Source: Mycobacterium sp. IDR2000157661
GTDB lineage: Bacteria; Actinomycetota; Actinomycetes; Mycobacteriales; Mycobacteriaceae
Reading direction: 5' to 3'
NCBI RefSeq assembly: GCF_022317005.1
Contig: NZ_CP081006.1
Location: forward strand, 1,736,001-1,800,000
DNA length: 64,000 nucleotides
Under the pieces are notes generated by a model. The model worked only from the letters and a program-made list of their open reading frames with translations. It was not told the origin of the DNA and did no database searches. Both the position numbers and the translations under genes were made by a program. Of this stretch, positions 11,182 through 18,782 are shown in pieces (position 1 is the first letter of the stretch; each line of letters starts with the position of its first letter).

Positions 11182-11264
11182 GGGCGAGTGGCGGAATGGC
11201 AGACGCGCTGGCTTCAGGTGCCAGTGTCCTTCGGGACGTGGGGGTTCAAGTCCCCCTTCGCCCA
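11182..11264 (+). tRNA. tRNA-Leu (anticodon CAG)
   Basis: An 83-nt class II tRNA. The acceptor stem GGGCGAG pairs with TTCGCCC (one G-T pair) and the discriminator base is A. The anticodon stem CTGGC/GCCAG encloses the loop TTCAGGT with anticodon CAG. A long variable arm (TGTCCTTCGGGACG) and a TpsiC arm with GTTCAAG are present. The 3' CCA is not encoded. A tRNA-Leu next to fhaA fits the usual mycobacterial order. Confidence 0.95.
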
Positions 11265-11302
11265 CAATTTCGATTGCTGCCGAAGCCTGCCGGGCCCGCG
11301 TC

Positions 11303-12457
11303 TCATCGTTGCCGCAGCGTAAGAGCCAGGTGTGTGCCCTCGGGAAGCCGGCCGGGGGGCAGCAGCGCGATCCAGCCGCCCCGGCTGAGGACGATCTCGA
11401 TCAGCTCGTCGACGACACCGTCGATGACGTCCGGATGGTCGACGTCGTCGGCCGGTATCAGGATGTCGCCGTCGGGCGCCAGACGCGCCGGGTAGAAGAA
11501 GTCTTCCTCGACGGCCAGCATCTCGGGTCTCTCCCAGCGGGCGGCCAACCAGGCGGTGTCGACGTCCCGTAGCACGCGGTGCTCGCCGGCGCGCCGCTCG
11601 ATCAGGTCAAGGGCTTCCTGAGCACGTGACCGCAGGTATCGGTCGAGCACCGGCCGCACCAGCTCGCTGAGCGCGTTGGTCGGCGTCTTGAGGTAGTTGC
11701 CGGGAACGATGCCGGCCAGCCGGGACATGTTGAGCGACATGCGGCGGAACTTGGATCCCGTCGGTTCGGCTGCGACCAGAACCAGAGGCATGGGGTTCAG
11801 TCGAAGCGCGGCAGCCAGAGCGCGGTCGACCCGACGCAGGAAATCGTTGTAGCGCTCCGAATCCTTGCCGCCGTGCTTGCCGTAGGTGCGCCGGTAGGCG
11901 GGGAAGGCGTTCCCCGGCGCGGGCGACAGCGTTGTTCCGTGACCGTGAAGCAGGCGCGCCTCGTCGAGTGAGAGCAGCAACACGGTGTGGCGCGGGGAGT
12001 GCTGCAGGCTTCGGACCAGGTCGCGCGTCGCGAACGTCGGATCGACGACGCAACGGTCTACGACAGGAACCGGAATCGTGATGCGACATTGATGCGACGG
12101 GCTGACGAAGAAGGCCACGGCACGGTCGGAGGGCTCGCTGACGGCGCGGGAGATCATGTCCGACAGCGCGTCGAGCAGCGGTTGACGGTCCTCGATGGCT
12201 TCGTCCTCGAGCCGCGCCTCTGCGTCGGCCGCAAGCCCCAGAAGCGTTGCGAGATCGGCCTTGTCGAGCCGCCGCCCCGGTGTGGTGTTCGCCAGCAGCG
12301 AGATGCTGGGGTAGGCGCGCATCGACTGCAGGGCCGTCACCGTGTCGGCGGTGAGCGGTGCGGTTAGGCCGCCTCGGTAAGCGCGAAGCGCCGCAGGCGA
12401 ATCGGCCGGGGTCGCGGCATTCGCGGTGTCATCCGTCAGACTCACAACACGTCCCAT
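11303..12457 (-). CDS. baeRF (archaeo-eukaryotic release factor-like) family protein
   Basis: A 384-residue protein resembling bacterial aeRF1-like (baeRF family 3) proteins. It has an N-terminal region with a YPSISLLANT segment, a central domain with the DEARLLHGHG strand-turn that resembles eRF1 domain 2, and a C-terminal domain (from about 240) typical of the eRF1/Pelota/L7Ae-like fold. Such proteins are predicted to act on ribosomes or stalled translation, but this is a family-level prediction. It is monocistronic, convergent with the tRNA-Leu gene. The start at 12457 is the longest plausible one; a start further in is possible. Confidence 0.65.
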   Translation of the reverse strand: MGRVVSLTDDTANAATPADSPAALRAYRGGLTAPLTADTVTALQSMRAYPSISLLANTTPGRRLDKADLATLLGLAADAEARLEDEAIEDRQPLLDALSDMISRAVSEPSDRAVAFFVSPSHQCRITIPVPVVDRCVVDPTFATRDLVRSLQHSPRHTVLLLSLDEARLLHGHGTTLSPAPGNAFPAYRRTYGKHGGKDSERYNDFLRRVDRALAAALRLNPMPLVLVAAEPTGSKFRRMSLNMSRLAGIVPGNYLKTPTNALSELVRPVLDRYLRSRAQEALDLIERRAGEHRVLRDVDTAWLAARWERPEMLAVEEDFFYPARLAPDGDILIPADDVDHPDVIDGVVDELIEIVLSRGGWIALLPPGRLPEGTHLALTLRQR

Positions 12458-12677
12458 CTGCTGGCGCCGACCTGGTCAGGCGCAGCTTCACGTGATGCGG
12501 TCTTCCTCACCCACCGGTACTGACGTGCGGGCTCCTCCGCCGGATCGGGATCGGCCCGACCGTGGTGACGACGAAGGACTTTGAAGAGGTACTCCCCTCG
12601 CCGCCCATAATGGCGAACCGCGATTCGTGTGTCAAGTTTCGCTGATAGACCTCTCGACGCTGATCCGAGAACGCAGT

Positions 12678-13322
12678 TCAGCCGCGCTCGGCCGCCGATC
12701 GCCGACGGCGCAGTCGAGAGATCACGAACCGCAAGAGGTAGGCGATCACGGCGGCCACGACGAGGTACTGCACGGTGGTCGCGTAGGGATCGATGGCGTG
12801 CCAATTGGCGCCCAGGACATAGCCGGCCGTGATCAGGGCGCTATTCCAAGCGAGGCTGCCTAGAGCCGTGAGGGCCGTGAAGACAAGGAAGTTCATGCGC
12901 TCGGTGCCCGCCGGGATGGAGATGAAGCTGCGAAAGAGCGGCACCATCCGGCCGAAGAACACGGCCTTACTCCCGTGGCGTGCGAACCACGCGGCCGTCT
13001 TGTCGATGTCTTCGACCTCGATCAGGGGGATTCTCATGGCCAGGCTTCGCATGCGTGCATGCCCAAGCCTCGCCCCGAGCAGGTAAAGCACCCAGGCGCC
13101 GAGCACCGAACCCAGGGTGGTGAAGGTGATCGCGCCTGCCACCGACAGTTCACCAAGCCGTGCGGCGAAGCCGGCCATGGGCAGGATGACTTCGCTGGGC
13201 AGAGGCGGGAACAGGTTCTCGGCGAAGACCGCCAATCCGGCGCCCAACCCACCGAGCCGTTCCATCAAGTCGACTGTCCACCCGGCGATTCCGCTCACAT
13301 CCGCAGCGGGATACGTTGCCAT
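12678..13322 (-). CDS. DedA/SNARE-associated family membrane protein
   Basis: A 214-residue polytopic inner-membrane protein of the DedA superfamily, whose members act in polyprenyl-phosphate or phospholipid flipping and envelope homeostasis. Family marks are ENLFPPLPSEVILPMAG near residue 35, GSVLGAWVLYLLGARLG, and FFGRMVPLFRSFISIPAG with the conserved Arg residues of the reentrant helix. The ATG at 13322 is the family-like start; one two codons upstream would change little. It is monocistronic and diverges from the lipoprotein gene. Confidence 0.88.
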   Translation of the reverse strand: MATYPAADVSGIAGWTVDLMERLGGLGAGLAVFAENLFPPLPSEVILPMAGFAARLGELSVAGAITFTTLGSVLGAWVLYLLGARLGHARMRSLAMRIPLIEVEDIDKTAAWFARHGSKAVFFGRMVPLFRSFISIPAGTERMNFLVFTALTALGSLAWNSALITAGYVLGANWHAIDPYATTVQYLVVAAVIAYLLRFVISRLRRRRSAAERG

Positions 13323-13537
13323 GTAAAGCCTTCCGGACGGGACGCTGGCATCTTCGTCACACAGTACCGACGATCGCACGTGACCTTCGAGCCGCGCGAG
13401 CACGGCGATTGAGCCCGCGCAGGCGTTCACTCGACGACGGCTGGTGATTGGTGAAATGCCCGGGAATCGTTCAGGCAAACGCCATGAGGCGGACACAGCC
13501 GAGCCGGACGAACGGTCCGCACGGTAGTTTTCTCGGG

Positions 13538-14725
13538 ATGCGTCACGCCTATGTTGTGCTCTTGTTGGCCGTCGCGCTGGTGTCCGCGGCGTGCAGTTCC
13601 ACGGTGCAGGGATCGGCGGTCAAGTCGACCGTCGGCGCATCGGGTCCGGCGCTGGACTTCAGCCAACTCGACCCGGGCCGGTTCCCGACTGAAGCAAGCC
13701 AGCCGCTCGGCGTGACCGGTGACCCGCTGCTCGGCGTCGTGGTCGAGGCGCAGCGGATGGCCGACTACGTGGTCGGGCCATGGGAGGTCGATCCGGCGAT
13801 AACCGGACACTTCGCGTTCGGCGCCGCGGTGCTGCCCGCCGCCGAGACCCTGGCGTTGATCGGCCCGATGGACCTGGCTGCGGCGGCAGGCAGGAACAAC
13901 CTGATCAACGCGTTCGCCTCCGCGCGCACGCAGGAGAACCGCCGCATTTTGCTCAACGCTGTGCTGCGGTTCCCTGACGGCGGAACGGCACGGGCGGCGG
14001 TCACCGACATGAACGAGGTCGCACTGCGACAGCCGGGCGCCGCCGGGCCGGCGCGCGAACTCGAGATCCCCGGACATCCGGACACGCAGGCCAGTACGTA
14101 CGCGACCGTCGACGGCGCCACCGGGCAGGGCAACGCGGTGCGGTCGTTCACCGCCCACGGCCCGTACGTCCTGATGCAGTTGGCGCAGTCGACCGAGGGC
14201 GAGCAGCAGGCCGCCGACCTCGTCGCCCGGAGCATCGACCTGCAGAAGCCCGAGATCGACAAGTTCCGCGCCACCGACCCCAGCGAGTTCGCCGACATCA
14301 GCCTGGATCCCTCGGGACTGCTCGCGCGCACCATCCCGATGGACGGCCGCGACCCGTCCTTCGCCAAGAACGCCACCTACGAGCAGCGGGGTGCCCTGCA
14401 CTTCCAGTCCGACGCGGCGCGGTCGGCGACGCTGTTCGACGAGACCGGCGTCGAGACCGTCGCGATGGCCGCCACGAACGTCTACGAGACCCGCGACGCC
14501 GACGGCGCCAAGGGCATCCTGGAGGGGTTCTACGCGGAGGTGTCGCCGACGGCGCAGCCGGCGAACGCCGTGCCGAACATGCCCGACAGCCGGTGTCTGG
14601 GTCTGGCCGACGGGGGGTTCTACTGTCTGGCCACCGCGGACCGCTATGCGCTTGAGGTCAGCGCGCCGACGCTGTTGGCCACTCAGCAGATGACCGCGGC
14701 GCAGTACATCATGCTGATGAGCTGA
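13538..14725 (+). CDS. Mycobacterial lipoprotein (DUF7373-like), function unknown
   Basis: A 395-residue exported lipoprotein. The N-terminus has a short basic start, a hydrophobic core and the lipobox VSAAC, placing the lipidated Cys near residue 19. The mature part has two similar alpha/beta halves with motifs such as GHFAFGAAVLP and a late pair of cysteines (SRCLGLADGGFYCL). It resembles the large mycobacterial lipoprotein family now called DUF7373. The ATG at 13538 is selected because it puts the signal peptide at the very N-terminus; upstream in-frame codons would bury it. The family has no known substrate. Confidence 0.8.
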   Translation: MRHAYVVLLLAVALVSAACSSTVQGSAVKSTVGASGPALDFSQLDPGRFPTEASQPLGVTGDPLLGVVVEAQRMADYVVGPWEVDPAITGHFAFGAAVLPAAETLALIGPMDLAAAAGRNNLINAFASARTQENRRILLNAVLRFPDGGTARAAVTDMNEVALRQPGAAGPARELEIPGHPDTQASTYATVDGATGQGNAVRSFTAHGPYVLMQLAQSTEGEQQAADLVARSIDLQKPEIDKFRATDPSEFADISLDPSGLLARTIPMDGRDPSFAKNATYEQRGALHFQSDAARSATLFDETGVETVAMAATNVYETRDADGAKGILEGFYAEVSPTAQPANAVPNMPDSRCLGLADGGFYCLATADRYALEVSAPTLLATQQMTAAQYIMLMS

Positions 14726-14737
14726 CAAGCACGCGCG

Positions 14738-14759
14738 GCCGGGCCCGGCGAGGCCCGGC
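14738..14759 (+). terminator. GC hairpin after the lipoprotein gene
   Basis: GCCGGGCC (14738-14745) pairs with GGCCCGGC (14752-14759) across a 6-nt loop, 13 nt after the lipoprotein stop codon. The left half alone is also part of a perfect 12-bp palindrome (14738-14749). It is placed as expected for an intrinsic terminator. Confidence 0.55.
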
Positions 14760-14870
14760 GAAAGAGCATTCTTGGCTGTCGTCGGCGTCGGATCACGACC
14801 GTCAACGCTATCTCGGCGCAAAAGAGGGGAGCCGCAGTGACCGCCGCGGCGACCTGACAGTATTCGATCC

Positions 14871-15380
14871 GTGGGCAAGAACGAACGCGCGAAGATCGTC
14901 ATGTCCGACGACGAGATCGCCGAATTCATCGAGCGCAGCCGGACGGCGACGATGGCGACGGTGCTGCCCGACGGCCGGCCGCACCTGGTCGCGATGTGGT
15001 ACGCCGTACTCGACGGAGAGATCTGGTTCGAGACGAAGGCCAAGTCGCAGAAGGCGGTGAATCTGCGCCGCGATCCGACGGTGACGGTGATGGTGGAGGA
15101 CGGCGACACCTACGACACCCTGCGGGGGGTGTCGATCGACGGCCGCGCTGAGATCATCGACGACCCGGAAACCGCTCTGCGCGTTGGCATCAGCGTATGG
15201 GAGCGCTACACCGGGCCGTATTCGGACGAGGTGCGCCCGTTCGTCGACCAGATGATGAACAACCGGATCTGCGTGCGGGTGGCGCCGACCCGCACGCGCA
15301 GCTGGGACCACCGCAAGCTCGGCATGCCCGCGATGCCGCTGGGTGGCAGCACGGCGCAGTACTTGGCCAAGGAGAACTGA
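14871..15380 (+). CDS. PPOX-class split-barrel flavin/F420-dependent oxidoreductase
   Basis: A 169-residue protein of the pyridoxamine-5'-phosphate oxidase-like split beta-barrel fold. The segment TATMATVLPDGRPHLVAMWY is the characteristic first strand pair, and WFETKAKSQKAVNLRRDP forms the cofactor phosphate-binding part. Many mycobacterial members use F420 rather than FMN; the sequence alone does not settle this. It starts with GTG at 14871. Its TGA overlaps the ATG of the following Ddn-like gene by one base, so the two are probably co-translated. Confidence 0.82.
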   Translation: MGKNERAKIVMSDDEIAEFIERSRTATMATVLPDGRPHLVAMWYAVLDGEIWFETKAKSQKAVNLRRDPTVTVMVEDGDTYDTLRGVSIDGRAEIIDDPETALRVGISVWERYTGPYSDEVRPFVDQMMNNRICVRVAPTRTRSWDHRKLGMPAMPLGGSTAQYLAKEN

Positions 15381-15859
15381 TGGGTGCGGCCGACAAGCCC
15401 AAGCAGTTGAACTCGCCGGTGGTCGCGAAGGTGATGAAGTACGCCGGGAAGGCCCACGTCTGGATCTACCGCCGCTCGGGCGGGAAGATCGGCGGGAACT
15501 GGCGGGTCGGCGCCGGATTCAAGAAGCCGGTGCCCACGCTGCTGCTCGAGCACACCGGTCGCAAGTCCGGTCGCACGCTGGTCTCGCCGCTGCTCTACAT
15601 CACCGATGGGGACGACGTCGTGGTGGTGGCGTCGCAGGGCGGGCGTGACACCGACCCGCAGTGGTACCGCAATCTGGTCGCCAATCCGGACGTCCACATC
15701 GAGATCGGCTCCGATCGGCGTGCCGTGCGCGCAGTGACCGCCACGCCTGACGAGAAGGCCCGGCTGTGGCCTCGGCTCGTGGAGACGTACGCGGATTTCG
15801 AGACCTATCAGTCCTGGGCGGACCGCGACATCCCGGTCGTCATTCTCAAACCGCGCTAA
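15380..15859 (+). CDS. Ddn-like deazaflavin (F420)-dependent nitroreductase family protein
   Basis: A 159-residue member of the nitroreductase/deazaflavin-dependent oxidoreductase (FDOR-A) family. LLLEHTGRKSGRTLVSPLLYI and a VVASQGGRDTDPQWYRNLVANP stretch are the standard F420-binding and core motifs. The ATG at 15380 is fixed by the 1-nt overlap with the preceding stop; longer open frame upstream overlaps the PPOX gene. Relatives use reduced F420 to reduce quinones or nitro compounds. The substrate here is unknown. Confidence 0.88.
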   Translation: MGAADKPKQLNSPVVAKVMKYAGKAHVWIYRRSGGKIGGNWRVGAGFKKPVPTLLLEHTGRKSGRTLVSPLLYITDGDDVVVVASQGGRDTDPQWYRNLVANPDVHIEIGSDRRAVRAVTATPDEKARLWPRLVETYADFETYQSWADRDIPVVILKPR

Positions 15860-15896
15860 TTGACGGCAATTGAGAGTCATCTCACAGCCGCGACAC

Positions 15897-15922
15897 GTTC
15901 GACTTCTCCGGGGGTCTGGGTA
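15897..15922 (+). promoter_or_regulatory. Candidate SigF-type promoter upstream of the ferritin-like gene
   Basis: GTTC (15897-15900) and GGGTA (15918-15922) are spaced by 17 nt, close to the mycobacterial SigF pattern of GTTT-like and GGGTA-like boxes. It lies about 65 nt before the ATG at 15988. No expression data support it; it rests on motif match alone. Confidence 0.3.
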
Positions 15923-15987
15923 GCCCAAAAGGCAGGTGCGCTTCAAGCGCCGAAACCAACCACAGATGCCTTAGGGGGCAATGACGT

Positions 15988-16953
15988 ATGACGACGACAC
16001 AGACCGAGACCACGTTACTCGCGCAGCTACGCACGATGCTCGACCTCACCCACACCGAGATCCAGATCGCCGAGACCCGGGTTGCGCAGGCGCGCACCGA
16101 GGCGGTGCGCCGTGAGCTGACCGAGAACGCCGAGAACGGCCGCATCCGGGCCGAGGCGATTCAGAACGCGATCCGCGACCTCGGCGGATACCCGGACACG
16201 ATCGGCCCGTTCCTGGGCCGCGCCGCCGCCGCGGTGAAGGCGCTGACCGAGCAGGCGCAGCCCTTCGACGAGGCGCTGCTGGGTGACCTCGCACTGGAGG
16301 ACCAGCTGCTGGACCGCGCCCGCTACATCAAGGCGCTCGCCGTCGCGGCCAAAAAGTCCGACGTGCAGGATCTCGCCGATCGCCTGATCACCGCGCACTC
16401 GGCGACGGTGAACTGGTTGACCACGGTGCTGGCCGAGGATGCGCTCGGTGGACCGGCCGCGCTCCAGCGCACGCCGCTGCAGGCCGCCGCCGGTACCGCG
16501 GTGAAGATCGCGTACCTGCCGGGGCAGTGGTCGGCGCAGTCGGTCGATCGGATCGCCGAACTGGTGCGCTCCGCGGGCCCGGCCGTCGACGACCTGCGTC
16601 AGCGCGCCCAGCGCGCCAGCGAGATCACGCTCAAGGCGCTCAGCGCCTCGCGTGACGGCGCGTTGAAGCGGGCCGAGGACGTCGTCCGCCGTGAGGGCGC
16701 GGGCAACGCGGCCGACGCGCTGCACAAGGCCCGTGCCGAGGGCGGCATCGTCGACGCCGACGAGTTGCCGATCGCCGGGTACGACGAGCTCAATCAGACC
16801 GAAGCGGTCGCCGCGGTCAAGGAACTCGACGATCCGTCCGACATCCGCACGATCATCGCCTACGAGGAGATGCACAAGAACCGGCAGCGGCTGGTGTCGG
16901 CGGCCCAGGTTCGCCTGGCCGACATCGCCAAGGAGACGGTCGGCCTCAGCTAG
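15988..16953 (+). CDS. Ferritin-like-domain protein, helical, function unproven
   Basis: A 321-residue, almost wholly helical protein with no signal peptide or membrane helix. The first about 150 residues fit a four-helix ferritin-like bundle (LTHTEIQIAETRVAQARTEA, later LEDQLLDRARYIKALA) with several Glu/His candidates for metal ligands. The second half is a further helical domain with many charged residues and a C-terminal EEMHKNRQRLVSAAQVR stretch. This type of protein is annotated in actinobacteria as ferritin-like, possibly stress-related. A strong hairpin follows. A catalytic role is not shown, and the family call is moderate. Confidence 0.55.
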   Translation: MTTTQTETTLLAQLRTMLDLTHTEIQIAETRVAQARTEAVRRELTENAENGRIRAEAIQNAIRDLGGYPDTIGPFLGRAAAAVKALTEQAQPFDEALLGDLALEDQLLDRARYIKALAVAAKKSDVQDLADRLITAHSATVNWLTTVLAEDALGGPAALQRTPLQAAAGTAVKIAYLPGQWSAQSVDRIAELVRSAGPAVDDLRQRAQRASEITLKALSASRDGALKRAEDVVRREGAGNAADALHKARAEGGIVDADELPIAGYDELNQTEAVAAVKELDDPSDIRTIIAYEEMHKNRQRLVSAAQVRLADIAKETVGLS

Positions 16954-16969
16954 TCGAGCAACAGGCAGC

Positions 16970-16995
16970 ACCCCCGCGGCTTCGGTCGCGGGGGT
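16970..16995 (+). terminator. Intrinsic terminator-like hairpin after the ferritin-like gene
   Basis: ACCCCCGCG (16970-16978) pairs perfectly with CGCGGGGGT (16987-16995) across an 8-nt loop, and the next bases are TGCTTGT. It sits 17 nt after the stop codon and before the convergent thioesterase gene, so it could stop transcription from either side. Confidence 0.7.
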
Positions 16996-17006
16996 TGCTT
17001 GTGCCG

Positions 17007-17900
17007 CTAGGGATGGGGCGGGTCGAAGCCGGGGTTGGCCAGCGCATTGGCGACGCCGCTGCCGATCGGGCCGTACTCGTCCACCAGGGTCGCGACGCCC
17101 GTCGCCACGCCGTCGTGACTGTAGTGCGTCAACGCGGTCAGTCCCAGATAAGGCCCCTTCGGCAGCCGGGCGAGCGCCACCGTGTAGTCGGCGTTGATGT
17201 ACTGCAGACCGCTCGGACCGAAGTTGGTCAACGAGCTCACCATGTCGCCGGCCATCGCGGCACGGGTGAACGGGGTGAGCTCCACCCCGGCGACCAGGGG
17301 TCGGATGTCGCGCACCCAGATGTGCTTAGGACCGGAGTGCTGCCACGCGGCCAGCCCGAACCCCGGACCTGGAGTGTGGTCGTCCCTGCCGTAGGTCCAC
17401 ACCAGCGTGGTGAGGCCGCGGGGGACCGGGTCGGGCGTGGGTGGCGCCGGCGGCATGGTGATCGGAGTCGACCAGATGTCGTCGGCGGGTTGCTCGCCGC
17501 GCCGCAGGAACAGTGCGCTGGCTCTGGCCACGACGGTGGCGTTCTTGCTCCTCGCGTGCGCGGTGGTGTTTTTGCTCCTCGCGTGCGCAGTGGTGTTTTT
17601 GCTCCTCGCGTGCGCGGTGCCGTCCTGCAGCATGGTCGCATCGACCAGGCGAAGGCGGCGCCCCTGCCGGGCGACGGTCGTCTCGACGCGCACCGGCGCC
17701 AGGGCGGCGGGGCGGAACAGGTCGACCGTGAGGCGCGTGGGCTGAAAGTCCGGGTCGCCGGCAGCACGCTCGACGATGTGCCCCAGCAGGCCGCCGACGT
17801 AGTTGCCGCTGATCGTCTGACCCCACGGGCCCCGGGCGATCGGCTCGGGGACGAACGCGTCACCGTCCGGAGTGAAGAACGCGGTCCGTGGTGAGCTCAC
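17007..17900 (-). CDS. Acyl-CoA thioesterase-like double-hotdog protein with an internal 9-aa triplication
   Basis: A 297-residue protein of the TesB-like/thioesterase superfamily. The first hotdog domain contains GPWGQTISGNYVGGLLGHIVE and RLTVDLFRPA; the second contains WVRDIRPLVAGVELTPFTRAAMAGDMVSS and LGLTALTHYSHDGVATG. Between the domains three tandem copies of TAHARSKNT or its variant interrupt a strand (residues about 93-119), encoded by a 27-bp DNA repeat. This is unlike the family. It starts with GTG at 17900. Substrate unknown. Confidence 0.75.
   Translation of the reverse strand: MSSPRTAFFTPDGDAFVPEPIARGPWGQTISGNYVGGLLGHIVERAAGDPDFQPTRLTVDLFRPAALAPVRVETTVARQGRRLRLVDATMLQDGTAHARSKNTTAHARSKNTTAHARSKNATVVARASALFLRRGEQPADDIWSTPITMPPAPPTPDPVPRGLTTLVWTYGRDDHTPGPGFGLAAWQHSGPKHIWVRDIRPLVAGVELTPFTRAAMAGDMVSSLTNFGPSGLQYINADYTVALARLPKGPYLGLTALTHYSHDGVATGVATLVDEYGPIGSGVANALANPGFDPPHP
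17545..17625. repeat. 27-bp tandem triplication inside the thioesterase gene
   Basis: Copies start at 17545, 17572 and 17599, exactly 27 bp apart, sharing a TTGCTCCTCGCGTGCGC core with one internal difference in the middle copy. Each encodes nine residues on the minus strand, so the reading frame is kept. Confidence 0.9.
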
Positions 17901-17918
17901 CGCGCCGACGATAGCGGT

Positions 17919-18260
17919 CTAGCTCGACTGGTGATCTGCCGGCCAGCGTTTGACGTCGGAGGACACCGGGTCGACGGCGTCGGCGTACTCGTCGTGCTTC
18001 TCGACGTAGTCGGCGACCATTTCGCAGACGGGCACGATGCGCATCCCGTCGTTGCGGGTCTGCTGTACCGCCTCCTCGATGATGATCGTCGCCAACCCCC
18101 GGCCCTCGAAGTCGCCGTCGACCTCGGTGTGGGTGAAGACGCGCTGTGCGTCGCGGTCGGCGAACTCGGCCATCCCGACGGTCTTGCCCTCTACGGCGAT
18201 GGTGAAGCGGTCGGCCTGTTCGGTGACTTCGGTGGCGGCGCCGGTCTTGTCGGTGCTCAT
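17919..18260 (-). CDS. Small GNAT-family N-acetyltransferase (COG2388/NATD1-like)
   Basis: A 113-residue protein consisting only of a compact GNAT domain. The acetyl-CoA binding loop appears as EGRGLATIIIEEAVQQTR and the following strand as IVPVCEMVADYVEKHDEY, as in COG2388 proteins. The ATG at 18260 overlaps the stop of the upstream EVE gene by 4 nt, so the two form an operon. The acetylated substrate is unknown. Confidence 0.85.
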   Translation of the reverse strand: MSTDKTGAATEVTEQADRFTIAVEGKTVGMAEFADRDAQRVFTHTEVDGDFEGRGLATIIIEEAVQQTRNDGMRIVPVCEMVADYVEKHDEYADAVDPVSSDVKRWPADHQSS

Positions 18261-18706
18261 GGGTCCGGTGTACCCGCGGCCGCCGTGTCGAAGCATCCGG
18301 TCATCGCCGAGCGGATCACCTGCAGGTCGTGGTCGCCGAACGTGAACACCCCGAACCGGAACTTGTAGCCCCAGCGCGACGTGTCCTCGATGAAGTCCAG
18401 CCGGTCGAGCAGCGGGCGGATCGGCGTCTCGGTGCAGTCGAGGAAGTCGACGTTGCGCCGCCACGGCTGGAAGTCCGGGGACATGGTCACCTGGTAGGGC
18501 TCGTCGTCGGCGATCTGCCCGATGGCGGTGAACGCCTGCAGCGCCGGTCCGTCGGGATGGGCCGTTCGCGGCGAGTAGAAGACGAGCCAGTCGCCGCGCG
18601 CCATCCTGCGCAGCATGTGGGGTTTGCCGTGGTTGGCCTGTGTGAAGCGGCCGCGCACGCCGATCTCGACGTGGTCGCGGCTCACCGTGTTCATCCAGTT
18701 GGTCAT
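18257..18706 (-). CDS. EVE-domain protein (UPF0310)
   Basis: A 149-residue single-domain protein. MTNWMNTVSRDHVEIGVRG, the KPHMLRRMARGDWLVFYSPR stretch and FTAIGQI match the EVE fold, a PUA-like domain that binds modified bases in DNA or RNA. Start at 18706 follows the family N-terminus. It is coupled by a 4-nt overlap to the GNAT gene. Its ligand is unknown; EVE proteins are sometimes linked to modified-DNA recognition. Confidence 0.85.
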   Translation of the reverse strand: MTNWMNTVSRDHVEIGVRGRFTQANHGKPHMLRRMARGDWLVFYSPRTAHPDGPALQAFTAIGQIADDEPYQVTMSPDFQPWRRNVDFLDCTETPIRPLLDRLDFIEDTSRWGYKFRFGVFTFGDHDLQVIRSAMTGCFDTAAAGTPDP

Positions 18707-18782
18707 GCCCGAACGGTAGGCAGGCCCGCCGACAGTCAGGCCGCCGCCGCGGCTCGCCTGTGGATAACTAGCATCGGACGCC

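Noticed and set aside
12442..12804. Minus-strand frame between the baeRF and DedA genes
   Set aside because: It overlaps the end of the DedA gene in another frame, has no recognisable motif and is Arg-rich; the 220-bp spacer at 12458-12677 is more likely a promoter region.
17545..17625. Possible CRISPR-like array
   Set aside because: The units are directly adjacent with no spacers, and lie inside a coding frame.
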